From Saprospiraceae bacterium (GTDB lineage Bacteria > Bacteroidota > Bacteroidia > Chitinophagales > Saprospiraceae), in the NCBI GenBank assembly GCA_016710585.1, contig JADJVN010000001.1, positions 372,001-436,000 on the forward strand: a DNA stretch of 64,000 nt, given 5' to 3'. The notes below the pieces were generated by a model, which was not told where the DNA came from, made no database searches, and saw only the letters and a program-made list of their open reading frames with translations. Below, one piece after another: positions 36,323 through 46,493 of this stretch (position 1 is the first letter of the stretch; each line of letters starts with the position of its first letter). The translations under genes were made by a program, and so were the position numbers.

Positions 36323-38839
36323 TTGATTCCCAACATGAAAGAGGGATGTGCTCCACTTACTGTAAGTTTTAGAGATGAAAGCGAATCGAAAGATAAAATT
36401 ATCCGTTGGACAATTCTTTATGGAGATGGCGAAGTGGGAAACAAAACCACAGATGATTTAGGTAATCATGTGTATTCTAAACCTGGCGAGTATTATGTAA
36501 AGCTTGTTATTGAGAATATGAAGGGATGTGTAGATACATCAGAGGGTTTTTGGATTGTTGTAGGAGAAAAAATTATACCAACTTTTAGTATAGACACAGC
36601 TACGATATGCATTGGAGAAGAAGTCACTATACGCAATACTACTGGAGACAAAAGAATTGACTCGTGGCACGTAGTATCGGACAATGGACGCTTTTCACAT
36701 TGTTGGAAATCCGATGTTGCCAAACATAAATTCGTAAATGATGTAGGTACATTTCCAGTATCCGTCATATCAGAATACAATGGATGCTTTGCACAGTCCT
36801 CGGGGCAAATGATTACTGTAAAAGGAGCTGTCGCATCTATGAAATATATGGTCAATTGTGCTACACCACATGATGTCATGTTTTGGAGTAAGAGCAAGAA
36901 TGCTTCGGATTTGAAATGGAATTTCGGTGACAATGCGACCTCGACATTAGATTCTTTGACCCATCATTTTGTCGATCGCGGCTCCTATAAAGTCAGCTTG
37001 AGTGCAGAAGATAAATCTAGCGGTTGTCCTGCCACTACAGATACCAAAACGATCTATATTAAAGAAATAAAAGCAAACCTGTCCATACCTGAAAAAACTT
37101 GCGACAATCAACTCTATGTTATTGACGCTACTCTTTCTCAAGATGTAGATCGAGACTGCAACAAAGGATTTCTATACATATTGCCAAGTCATAGACCAAG
37201 GAAAAACAATAAGGATACCATAATGTATCAATTCGGTCGAACAGGATATCAAGAAGTCACGCTGATCGTAGAGGATATCAATGGGTGTAAAGACACCATG
37301 ACCAAAGGCACTACTTCGTATTCCATTACACCAGAATTTTTTATAAATGATGATTTGGTTTGCCTTCCAGTGGATTTGAAATTCAGAGATTCAAGCAGAT
37401 CTGATACGACGATTTTGTCATGGGATTGGAGCTTTGGATCTAAGGAGAAGAACCCAACATATACATTGCGAAAAACAGACAGTACGATATTTAATTTAAA
37501 ACTAACAGATGCATTAGGTTGTATGGATTCCATATCAAAATCTATACGAGTGTACAAACCATTTTCTAAGATACGATACAACAAAGGAACAGGAATTTGT
37601 GTCGGCGATAGTGTCCAGTTCAATGCACAAGACTATATGACATCAGGTTCAAGTTTGAACTTTGACTGGGACTTTGGCATATATGGAAAAAGTAAATTGC
37701 AAAATCCAAAAATCAAATTTGACCAGACAGGAACATTCAAGATTATTTTAAATTACACTGAGAAATCTTCCAATTGTGGCGGTGGAGATACTATAGAATT
37801 TGTAGTTGTAAAAATTCCAGAAGCCATCTTCGATGTAGCTTTACCTTCACCATTATGTTATCCTCAGATATTTGAATTTAAGAATCAATCACTAGTAGAA
37901 GGACCAGTTTTTTATACATGGGAATTCGACAATAAAATCAATAACAATCTGAAAGATCCAACTTTTGCTTTTGGAAAAGGAAAGCACAAGGTGAAATTGT
38001 CCGTTAGATCGATTTACGGCTGCAGCAAGGCTGTTGAAAAAGAATATACACTCATTGGACCAGAGGGAAAGATTCGAGCTGACAAGCTTACTTTATGCAA
38101 GGGAGAGGAAGGAACTTTTAGCGCGATCGATCTCGTAGATGTCAATGAATTTGAGTGGGAATTCAATGATGGCGGCAATCATTTCCCCAATACAAATCCT
38201 GTAAAATATAAATTTGATTCAAGTGGCCAACGAAGAGTAGAACTCATCCTCAAGTCTTCGGACACAGGCTGTGAATTCATCGATAGTATTCTAGTCAATG
38301 TGCCAGATGTCCAGGCAGATTTTCTATTTATTGACTCTTTGACTTATTGTCCAGGTTTGGCAAAATTTCAAAATACGTCTAGAGGAGCTCAACAATTTGA
38401 ATGGAATTTTGGAGAAGGAAATCAAAGTAAGGAACTAAATCCAATTCACAATTATCAACAAACAGGCAAGAAATCAGTCCAATTGACAGCCATAGATTCT
38501 GCATCCAAATGTAGGAGTTCGATCACAAAAGAAATTGATCTAAAAGATGTCATAGAATTCTATAAATTTCCCAATGTGTTCAGTCCAAACAATGATGGCG
38601 TAAATGATTTTTTTAGAGTAGCGATAAAGCCAAATTATGAAGAGTACATTGAGGTCATCAATTTCAAAGTATACAATCGTTGGGGAAGATTGATTTACAA
38701 TAATGAGAATCCAAAAGGCTGGGATGGCAGATACAATGATGTGGACGCACCAGTAGAAGTCTATGCCTATTTTATAGAAATTAAAATTAAAGATTGCAAA
38801 AATCAAATCAGCAAAGGCAATGTGACGATCATACGATAA
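36323..38839 (+). CDS. PKD-repeat protein, C-terminal part with T9SS type B sorting domain
   Basis: Continues the protein above; its coding frame is open from about 36296. At least eight more PKD-like units are seen, e.g. LKWNFGDNATSTLDSLTHHF, LSWDWSFGSKEKNPTY, FEWNFGEGNQSKELNPIHNY. The last 95 residues (FPNVFSPNNDGVNDFFRVAI, FKVYNRWGRLIYNN, GWDGRYND) are the gliding-motility-associated C-terminal domain (CHU_C/type B), the signal for type IX secretion. It would be exported and held at the surface by the PorP/SprF protein of the same operon. Confidence 0.88.
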   Translation: MIPNMKEGCAPLTVSFRDESESKDKIIRWTILYGDGEVGNKTTDDLGNHVYSKPGEYYVKLVIENMKGCVDTSEGFWIVVGEKIIPTFSIDTATICIGEEVTIRNTTGDKRIDSWHVVSDNGRFSHCWKSDVAKHKFVNDVGTFPVSVISEYNGCFAQSSGQMITVKGAVASMKYMVNCATPHDVMFWSKSKNASDLKWNFGDNATSTLDSLTHHFVDRGSYKVSLSAEDKSSGCPATTDTKTIYIKEIKANLSIPEKTCDNQLYVIDATLSQDVDRDCNKGFLYILPSHRPRKNNKDTIMYQFGRTGYQEVTLIVEDINGCKDTMTKGTTSYSITPEFFINDDLVCLPVDLKFRDSSRSDTTILSWDWSFGSKEKNPTYTLRKTDSTIFNLKLTDALGCMDSISKSIRVYKPFSKIRYNKGTGICVGDSVQFNAQDYMTSGSSLNFDWDFGIYGKSKLQNPKIKFDQTGTFKIILNYTEKSSNCGGGDTIEFVVVKIPEAIFDVALPSPLCYPQIFEFKNQSLVEGPVFYTWEFDNKINNNLKDPTFAFGKGKHKVKLSVRSIYGCSKAVEKEYTLIGPEGKIRADKLTLCKGEEGTFSAIDLVDVNEFEWEFNDGGNHFPNTNPVKYKFDSSGQRRVELILKSSDTGCEFIDSILVNVPDVQADFLFIDSLTYCPGLAKFQNTSRGAQQFEWNFGEGNQSKELNPIHNYQQTGKKSVQLTAIDSASKCRSSITKEIDLKDVIEFYKFPNVFSPNNDGVNDFFRVAIKPNYEEYIEVINFKVYNRWGRLIYNNENPKGWDGRYNDVDAPVEVYAYFIEIKIKDCKNQISKGNVTIIR

Positions 38840-38879
38840 GCATCATAGTGACATCGACAGGCACATTTAAATAAATGCA

Positions 38880-38975
38880 AAAATAAGGGCGTGCCCCTTC
38901 GGGTCAGGCTATTCCGGGCTTCACTTCGTTTCGGTGCTTTGCACTATACCCTTCATATCCTTCACGCATGGGATT
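38880..38975. repeat. Intergenic GC-rich repeat of Bacteroidota type
   Basis: GGGCGTGCCCCTTCGGGTCA then GGCTATTCCGGGCTTCACTT and CCCTTCATATCCTTCACGCA. This resembles a multi-copy intergenic repeat that I recall from many Bacteroidota genomes. The rest of 38976-39385 shows no gene. Confidence 0.45.
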
Positions 38976-39385
38976 GTGGTAAGGTTGAATATTTAAGATG
39001 TATTATTTACTAGAACTCAATTCTTAAAAATAAAAAGAAATTATTTGGCTGTTGGCATAAATTATCATATGTTTGCCTACTAATGTTTAAATTAAAACCT
39101 TCGGCTATGCATAAACTAGAATTTACCCGAGCTGCGTCAAGTGTAAGAGTGATGTGTCAGACTACAATAGTTGAGAATTTCTCATGGATAATAGAGTATA
39201 AATGTGCGTAATGCGAGATGCTCTGCCTCACCCTAAAAGACGACACGACAGATAACAAATAAAATATTAATGAAAGACAAAAATCCTACGATTAATCAAA
39301 ATCAAAAGAGTTGCGTGCAAACGCTCAAAGCCGACGCATTCCAGCACATTTGCTTTTGCCTCAACACCTAAGTTTTTAATAATAT

Positions 39386-39607
39386 ATGAAACTTGTAACT
39401 AGAGACAATTTAGAAAGATGGGCTGAGACAAATTTCTCAAAGGGTGATTTACCTTATCTCATTTCCAGATTAGTTAGAGCGACAACTCCAGCAAGCACAT
39501 TATCCGACTTTCCATCAGGCAGTGCTTCATTTGTTGGTGGTTGGGACGGAGTTGTAACTTGTGAGGAAAAATACTGCTTATGTTCCAAAAGGAATTTCAT
39601 TATATGA
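39386..39607 (+). pseudogene. Second large STAND-like defence gene, N-terminal nuclease start
   Basis: MKLVTRDNLERWAETNFSKG starts a protein of about 1,250 residues in several frames to 43175. ASFVGGWDGVV followed in the next frame by SLYEFGT and then NPKGKADDDYDKRKS gives the D...ExG...K order of a PD-(D/E)xK nuclease-like domain known at the N-terminus of some antiviral NTPases. Two shifts occur between 39560 and 39640. Confidence 0.65.
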
Positions 39608-39892
39608 ATTCGGAACGAAGCAAATCCCAAAGGAAAAGCTGACGATGACTATGATAAAAGAAAGTCAGATACGTTAGGTTACGACCCTAAACAATGTGTA
39701 TTCACTTTTGTAACTCCAAGATTTTGGAAGTTAAAAGACAAATGGGTTAATGCAAAAAAGGCAGAGGATTTTTGGAAAGATGTAAAGGTTTATGATTCTT
39801 CAAATTTAGAGCAGTGGCTTGATATTGCTTTAGCAACTTCACGATGGTTTTCAGCACAACCCGGAGTTGAATCGTATCCCTTTGACGGCATA

Positions 39893-41845
39893 ATGACTAC
39901 TGATGAGTTTTGGGAAGAATGGTCAACAGGCCCAAATAGTTTGGTTCTACATCCTGAAGTTGTTACAGTAGGCAGAGAATACCAGCAACAACAATTACTT
40001 ACAACTTTGCAAGGGACAGCGACAGTAACAGGAATCAAAGCATCAACAAAAAGTGAAGCAATTGCTTTTATTATTGCTGCTGCGAAGCAATTTCCAAAGA
40101 ATGAATCTGAAAGATTTTTTTCAAAATCCTTGGTAGTTGATACCGAAGGAAATTTTCGTGGCATTAGAATAAATACTCCAACATCTTTAAACCTTATCAC
40201 AAGATTTGATGAAACGCAACCACTTCATTTAGCGGCATCAAAAGGACATCATGTATTGGTTCCTTTAGGTGCAGACGATAGCATAAATAGCGAACCAATA
40301 ACACTTCCCACAATTGATAGAGACGGTCAGGTAACTGCCTTAATCAAAAGCGGTATTTCAAAAGAGAATGCAGAGAAACTTTCTAAAGAGTCGGGAAGAA
40401 ATATTACTATCTTAAAAAAGTTGATTGGATTTTCTCATTCAAAAGCAAAATGGATTGAGAAGGAAAACATCAGAGAAATTCTTCCAGCTCTTTTGGTTGG
40501 AAGATGGAATGAAAAATTTATTGGAGACATTGAACTTCTTGAAAAATTATCAGGGCAAAAATATTCGGACTATTTACCTACTCTTACTAAGTGTAAAAAC
40601 TTTGAAGAATCACCCGTGCTACAAATCGGTGAAACATGGCGTTTAACTTCACCTTTAGATTTATGGACTACTGTTTCACCACAATTGACACCAAAAGATT
40701 TTCAAAGCATTCAAGAATGCTTTTCGTTAGCTTTCAAAAGTGGTAATCCAATAATTGAACCCAAGGATAAAAATGATTTTGCAGCTTTCTACAATAAGCA
40801 GAGAAAGTATTCCAACTGGTCAAGAGAGGGATTAACTCAATCCTTGATTTTAGTTGGACGGTTTGGCGAAGGATTAAACATTTCTAACCTACCCAACCCA
40901 CAACTTTGGGTTGACAATTTAATTCTTGACTTGCTTCATGATGCAAGTGGAGAAATTTGGATTTCAGTTGACCATGAATTGCCACTTATTTCAGAAGCAT
41001 CTCCAACAAGTTTTCTTAAAGCGATAAGCAACTCATTAGCAAAAGAACAACCTGAAATTATGGACATGTTTAAGGAGGTTAATGGCCTTTTACATTCAAC
41101 AAGCCATCACACAGGTTTGTTGTGGGCTCTTGAAGGATTAGCATGGTTACCTGAATATTTAAGAGAGGCTAGTTTAATTTTACTTAAATTATCACGACTT
41201 GACCCTGGAGGCAGTATATTAAATAGACCAATCAACAGCATTACTGAAATTTTCAAAACATGGAATTATCAAACTCTTTCTTCCTATGAGGAGAGAATGG
41301 AAATACTAAAATACATAACCGCCAAAGAAAGAGAAACGGGTTGGACACTTTTAGTAAGAATGCTTCCCAAGGATCACGAAACCGGGCAACCAACACATAA
41401 AATGCGTTGGAGAATGTTTGATAAGAACACAAATCTCGAATACACAAATCAAGAGATTTGGAACACACACTCTTATGTAATTGAATTGCTTATTAACTTG
41501 TTTGATAACAACGAAAACAAATTTTCTCAACTCATAAACGAAACTGTAAACTTTGCGCCTAATGACAGAAAAAGAGTTTTGGATTGGGCTGATGTTGTTT
41601 ACGATAAAGTAGTGCAAAATGAATTCACAACGTGGGAAACAATAAGAAAAATTTTAAGCCATCATAGGTCATATCCTGACGCTGATTGGGCTTTGCCCAA
41701 ATCTGAATTATCAAGGTTGGAAGATTTGTATAACAAGATTCAGCCGAGTGAAGTTATCAGTCAACACATTTGGCTTTTCAATGAACATTGGCCTGCTTTC
41801 CCTGAAGGTTTCAGAGATTCGGATGCTAATTTGAAAAAGACTTGA
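39893..41845 (+). pseudogene. Second large STAND-like defence gene, central part
   Basis: This frame is open from about 39625, before the internal ATG at 39893. The first part (VFTFVTPRFWKLKDKWVNAK, NLEQWLDIALATSRWFSAQP) completes the nuclease-like domain. VGREYQQQQLLTTLQGTATV and TGIKASTKSEAIAFIIAAA follow, a position where a P-loop is expected; the sequence GIKASTKSEA is a degenerate Walker A at best. The rest is a helical repeat region. The frame is lost at 41845 (DANLKKT). Family assignment is uncertain. Confidence 0.6.
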
Positions 41846-41923
41846 ACAGCAACAAAAAAAATTGATGATGCAAGAAGCGAAGCAACAAATGTTTTCATTA
41901 AGGAGTTAGGTTTAAAAAAAACT

Positions 41924-42766
41924 TTGGAACTCAGGAACTCAATTAAAGAACCTTGGGCATTAGGGGATGCTTTGGCAAGAGTTGTTACATATCAAGGTGA
42001 TGTTGTTTCAGTGTGTGAATGTTTGAATGACGACAAAGAAAACCTTAGATTTATTTACAGTTTCGTTTTTCGCAAATCAATACTTGAAGGATTTGAATGG
42101 ATTTCATTTTTGCTAATAAGTTTGCAACAAAAAGGATTCAGTAATAAAGCACTTGCAAACATTTTAATTCCATTAAATCAATCGAAACAACTTTGGTTTT
42201 GTTTCTTCGTTACCGAAGAAATACAAAATGAATATTGGCAAAATGTATATGCGACTTTCTACAACATTCCAGAAGATGAAAAAATTATTGGTGTTCAAAT
42301 GCTAATGAATCACAAAAGGTTCTTTTCAGCTATTGATATTTGTTCGCATTTTACGGAAACAATGCCGACAGGAATTCTTGTTGAACTTTTAAAGAAAGCC
42401 GTAACAGAAGAGTCAAATGAAACTGCACAATTCAAAGGATATGAGATTGAAAAAATATTTGAAACACTTGACAAGCGAAACGATTTAGAAAATTCCGCTT
42501 TGATTAATTTAGAGTGGCTTTATCTTCCGCTTTTAGATTCTTACGGAATGAGAAGGAATCCGAAAATTTTGCAAGAAGAATTATCAAGAAGTCCTGAATT
42601 CTTTGTTGATGTTCTTAAATGGGTTTATATGCCAAAAGACAAGGAGAAAATTGAAGAAGAAAGAAAAGGACTTTCAGACGATGAAATTCAGAACAGAGCT
42701 AAACAAGCATATCACTTACTTCATTCATGGAAAAAATTCCCGAATGAAATCCGACAATTCAATTGA
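41924..42766 (+). pseudogene. Second large STAND-like defence gene, C-terminal part 1
   Basis: Continues after a one-base shift at 41842; the frame is open from about 41850 (EATNVFIKELGLKKTLELRN). Helical, with many Leu and Glu, and without catalytic motifs. It ends at 42766 by another shift near 42745 (SWKKFPNEI). Confidence 0.55.
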
Positions 42767-43175
42767 CAAAGTTGTATTGATGGATTGGATAAATAAAGCA
42801 CGTACCTTTGCAGAAGAACAAAGTAGATTAGAGGTTGCAGACATGCAAATTGGAAAGGTGTTAGCTGAATATCCAGAGAATGTTGCAGAGTGGCCACAGG
42901 AAATTATTTTTCAAGTAATAGAAGAAATAAACACTGACTACTTAAAGAGAAATTATTCTTCGGCTATGTTTAATAAGAGAGGTTCTTCATCAAGAGGGCC
43001 ATTTGACGGAGGAAACATTGAAAGAAATAAAGCAACATACTTTAAAAAATTGGTGTCTGAATTTAAAAACAAGTATCCGCATGTTGCTGAAATTTTTGAG
43101 CAACTTTCAGACGGATATTTAGTCGATGCAAAACGAAAGGACGACCAAGCTGAAAGAGACAGATTGGAATATTGA
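42603..43175 (+). pseudogene. Second large STAND-like defence gene, C-terminal end
   Basis: Only the part from about 42750 is real continuation (DKVVLMDWINKARTFAEEQS, EYPENVAEWPQEIIFQVIEE, GSSSRGPFDGGNIERNKATY); the first 50 codons read the preceding segment in the wrong frame. It ends with a Lys/Asp-rich tail. Together the four pieces show three or four single-base shifts. Confidence 0.6.
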
Positions 43176-43230
43176 TTCCATTATACTTTGGTAGCACATT
43201 TGCAAAACCGCACAAGCCAGTCTAGATTCT

Positions 43231-43695
43231 GATTGTCGAAGTTTAAAACTTCGAAAAAAATACATTAAGAATTTGTAATTCAATCAATGTATTACAAACA
43301 CAATCCTAAACATTAGTCTTTAGAATATTTTCATAAAGCTATTGCACAGCTAAATCCAACACCATATTTTTACAGAAATAGGAAAACCACACTCAACCAC
43401 CGATTGTCGAAGTTTAAAACTTCGATACAATACATTAAGAATTTGTAATTCAATCAATGTAATACAAACACAATACTAGACATTAGTCTTTAAAATATTT
43501 TCATAAAACTATTGCACAACTAAATCCAAAGCCCTATTTTAACCACTCCGATTGTTGAAGTTTAAAACTTCGACACAATACATTAAGAATTTGTAATTCA
43601 ATCAATGTAATATAACCACAATCCTAGACATTAATCTTTAAAATATTTTCATAAAAGTATTGCGATCTAAATCCAAAACTCTATTTTATAGAAAA
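43231..43695. repeat. Triple tandem repeat with palindrome
   Basis: Three units begin at 43231, 43402 and 43550 (about 171, 148 and 146 bp). Each starts with GATTGT and the palindrome CGAAGTTTAAAACTTCG (imperfect in the third unit) and ends with a copy of the dispersed repeat (ATTGCACAACTAAATCC). No gene is encoded. It lies between the decayed STAND gene and the AbiE operon. Confidence 0.8.
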
Positions 43696-43932
43696 AACAT
43701 CTTCCTCTCAATCTAAAGGAATTTGACTCATAAAGACTTTACTCTAATCCTTCTCTAAATACCGGCTTTGTTCAACTCAAAGTTGATGCCGTGGGGTTTG
43801 CGGTGTGGCAAGATTTTTTTGAGTATAAACTTTCGTTCGAGATATACCTAACCCTAAAAAACTACCAGCGACGAATAAAGAAAGGAAACAGATTCTTAAT
43901 CTTACAATACTATTTTTTGGCATTTTTATACT

Positions 43933-43965
43933 TTTGCTGCCGTTTCATAGAATTTTGTATCTTTG
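43933..43965 (+). promoter_or_regulatory. Promoter of the AbiE-type operon
   Basis: TTTG (43933-43936), 21 bp, TATCTTTG (43958-43965): a full match to the Bacteroidota promoter consensus. Translation starts only a few bases behind it, so the transcript has almost no leader. Confidence 0.75.
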
Positions 43966-43972
43966 TGAAAAA

Positions 43973-44724
43973 TTTTAAAAGATATCGCAACAGACAAATT
44001 ACTTTTAGACAGGATTAAACATCATTTCAAAAACAAAACTGTTTTTGAAACGAAGGATATTGTTGAGTTTTACAAACAATTTGAGGAAGAATTAAAACTG
44101 ACAACAATAAATTGGCGAGTTTACACTTTAGTTCAAAAGGGCGTTTTGCAACGAATAGGTAGAGGAAAATTTAGACTTGGCGAAGGCATAAAATATGTTC
44201 CAGAAATTTCATCCGTAGCAAAATCTATTTTTAAAAAGTTGAAGGCAGAATTTCCTTATGCCAATTTTTGTGTATGGAACACGGTCGTTTTAAACGAATT
44301 TATGAATCACCAACCTTACAGATTTTTTTTATTGGTGGAAACAGATAGAGAAACCACAAATTCAGCTTTCTATTTTTTGAGAGATATAAAGAAATCAGTT
44401 TTTATTGAGCCAACTAAAGACATCCTCGATAAATACGTAGTGAATGAAAAAGACGTAGTTATTGTAAAACCTCTAATTTCGGAAGCCCCAACACAAAACA
44501 TAAACGGAGTAAAAACAGCAACCATAGAAAAAATATTAGTGGATATTTTTTGTGATGAAGTAATTTTTTCGGCTCAACAAGGTGCCGAAAAAAGGACAAT
44601 TTTTGAAGGAGCATTTGCCAAATACACCATTAACCAAAATAAAATGCTTCGTTATGCCGACAGGAGACGAAAAAAAGACGAACTGAACCAATTTGTAAAA
44701 TCAATTTCAAAATTATGGCAGTAA
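43973..44724 (+). CDS. AbiEi-like/DUF6577 antitoxin
   Basis: The coding frame is open from 43973, well before the first usual start codon. The N-terminal part (LKDIATDKLLLDRIKHHFKN, FETKDIVEFYKQFEEELKLT, INWRVYTLVQKGVLQRIGRG) is a winged-helix DNA-binding domain as in AbiEi antitoxins. The rest (YANFCVWNTVVLNEFMNH, NGVKTATIEKILVDIFCDEV) is the DUF6577-like body. No ATG is found at its start; ATT at 43973 or a small sequence error are possible. It is followed after 25 bp by its toxin partner and likely represses its own promoter. Confidence 0.75.
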
Positions 44725-44749
44725 TAAGAAGTAATTGCCGTTTTATAGG

Positions 44750-45847
44750 ATGATAGATTTAAATAAAATATCAATCGAGTGGCTTAGCCATGTTTCAAAA
44801 AAACACCGCAATACGGACAAAATTCTGACAGAAAAAGTTATCCGCGCCTTATTGCTTTTGGAGGGCCTAGCTAAACAAAAACTACCCTTTGTTTTCAAAG
44901 GTGGAACTGCTTTAATGTTACATTTCAATTCAACCAAACGGCTTTCAATAGATATTGACATTATTCTACCAAATGATATCAAAGGTTTTGGAAGCATTTT
45001 GGATGCAATCATAAAAGAACAAGGTTTTTTAAGGAAAGAACTACAAAATCGAAACACTACTTCAAAAATTAAAAAAGAGCATTACAAATTTTTCTACACA
45101 ACTTTACATAAAACCAATAAAGATGAAGAATATGTATTATTGGACATCATTTTTGAAAAAGTTAATTATAAAAACCTCATTTCATTGCCAATTCAATCAG
45201 AATTTATTCCAATAATTGACAATCCATTGAGCGTTATTGTGCCAAGTTTAGAAGATATTCTGGGCGATAAACTCACGGCTTTTGCACCCAACACTACGGG
45301 TATTCCATATTTCAAAGGTGACGACAGCATGAGTAAGGAAATCATCAAGCAACTTTACGACATAGGAAATTTGTTTGATAAAGTAACCGATTTAGACATA
45401 ATTAAAACTACGTTTTATCGTTTTGCAAAAACCGAAATTGATTATCGCAATTCCGATGGAATAAACGAAAATGATGTATTGGACGATATTTATCAAACGG
45501 CTTTGTGCATTGTAAGCAGAGGAACAAGTGGCAAAGGCGATTTTCTAGAATTGCAAAAGGGTATTGAACGAATTTATAGTTTTATTTTTTCTGAAACTTA
45601 TCACATTGAAAAAGCAATTGCCCACGCTTCAAAGGCGGCTTATCTTTCGACTTTGATAGCTCTTAATGCAAAAACGATTGCTAAGTTTGAAAATCCACTT
45701 CAAATAAAAGATTGGCAAGTTGATAAACCACTCAATAAAAAATTGAATAAACTCAAAAAGTCCAACCCTGAAGCGTTTTTCTATTGGTATAAAATTTACG
45801 AATTGTTTGTTGAGCAATTTAGAAATGATATTGAGAAACATGAATGA
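44750..45847 (+). CDS. AbiEii/AbiGii family nucleotidyltransferase toxin
   Basis: A 365-residue intact protein from ATG 44750 (MIDLNKISIEWLSHVSKKHR). The nucleotidyltransferase core is FVFKGGTALMLHF followed by RLSIDIDIIL (the SxDxD pair), then SLEDILGDKLTAFAPNT, where Lys supports catalysis. AbiEii proteins modify tRNA 3' ends and block translation during phage infection unless held by the antitoxin. With the gene upstream it forms a complete type IV toxin-antitoxin operon, in contrast to the decayed AbiE locus at 28.5-30.3 kb. Confidence 0.88.
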   Translation: MIDLNKISIEWLSHVSKKHRNTDKILTEKVIRALLLLEGLAKQKLPFVFKGGTALMLHFNSTKRLSIDIDIILPNDIKGFGSILDAIIKEQGFLRKELQNRNTTSKIKKEHYKFFYTTLHKTNKDEEYVLLDIIFEKVNYKNLISLPIQSEFIPIIDNPLSVIVPSLEDILGDKLTAFAPNTTGIPYFKGDDSMSKEIIKQLYDIGNLFDKVTDLDIIKTTFYRFAKTEIDYRNSDGINENDVLDDIYQTALCIVSRGTSGKGDFLELQKGIERIYSFIFSETYHIEKAIAHASKAAYLSTLIALNAKTIAKFENPLQIKDWQVDKPLNKKLNKLKKSNPEAFFYWYKIYELFVEQFRNDIEKHE

Positions 45848-46184
45848 ACAATTGTTTTATATTACAAGTATGCCTGAGTCTCGTCTAGCCGATTATTATT
45901 TAGCTTATCATGACGGATGTGTATTTTTAGATTTTAATAACCACGATAATGATAGAATTTGCTTAAAAAGAATTTCTTTTGACGGTTATGGTTGCTGTGA
46001 ATTAGGTGACCAAGCGAATCCTTTGGATTATAATGATTCGCAAATTTTCAAAACACTTTACAAAACAAACCTGAAAGATCAGAACTTGTTATTGAAAATT
46101 ATAAAAAAATCAATCGCGCATAACAGACAAGAGATTTGGACGGACGCATTGGAAGAATATAATCTTAACATTGACAAAGACTAA
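45840..46184 (+). CDS. Hypothetical protein behind AbiEii
   Basis: A 114-residue protein whose ATG at 45840 overlaps the end of the toxin gene by 8 bp, so it is in the same operon. It contains ADYYLAYHDGCVFLDFNN and an acidic C-terminal helix; no known motif. It may be an accessory part of the toxin-antitoxin system or a passenger gene. Confidence 0.65.
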   Translation: MNEQLFYITSMPESRLADYYLAYHDGCVFLDFNNHDNDRICLKRISFDGYGCCELGDQANPLDYNDSQIFKTLYKTNLKDQNLLLKIIKKSIAHNRQEIWTDALEEYNLNIDKD

Positions 46185-46185
46185 C

Positions 46186-46430
46186 TAAGCCTTCGTTTGG
46201 TGATAATTTCCCATCTTGAATGCAATAAGGAACATGAACCCTTTGAGGAGGAATTGTATTAAGTTTTATCTATGGAGTTGTCGTTCTAATTTTTGATACT
46301 TAGCTGAGTTAATTTTTACATGAAGAGCTGTATGAATTGAGAAGTTCACATGATGTTCCATGAGAATTCAGGGGTGAAATTCTCCTGCGAAACAGGATTA
46401 TATGCGGCTTTGAAAACTCCTTCAAACCAA
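46186..46430 (+). other. Group II intron-like remnant, element C with domain V
   Basis: Shares CTATGGAGTTGTCG with elements A and B. At 46325-46358 a 34-nt stretch GAGCTGTATG-AATT-GAGA-AGTT-CACATGATGTTC has the exact length and layout of group II intron domain V (GAGC..., GNRA tetraloop, ...GTTC). A domain VI-like stem CAGGGGTGAAATTCTCCTG follows (46370-46388). Several domain V pairs are lost and no reverse transcriptase exists, so it is probably dead. Confidence 0.45.
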
Positions 46431-46481
46431 CATTTGCAAAAAAAATTATGAATTTTGTGTTTCACTTTAGGGCAACTTTTA

Positions 46482-46489
46482 TATCTTTG
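46482..46489 (+). promoter_or_regulatory. -7 promoter element of the RelE/HigA-type pair
   Basis: TATCTTTG with TTTG 24 bp upstream (46454-46457; spacing a bit long). The GTG start of the toxin lies 5 bp behind it, which implies a leaderless message. Confidence 0.6.
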
Positions 46490-46493
46490 CACT

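Noticed and set aside
43231..43695. CRISPR array
   Set aside because: Units are about 150-170 bp and nearly identical along their whole length, without short repeats and unique spacers; no cas genes nearby.
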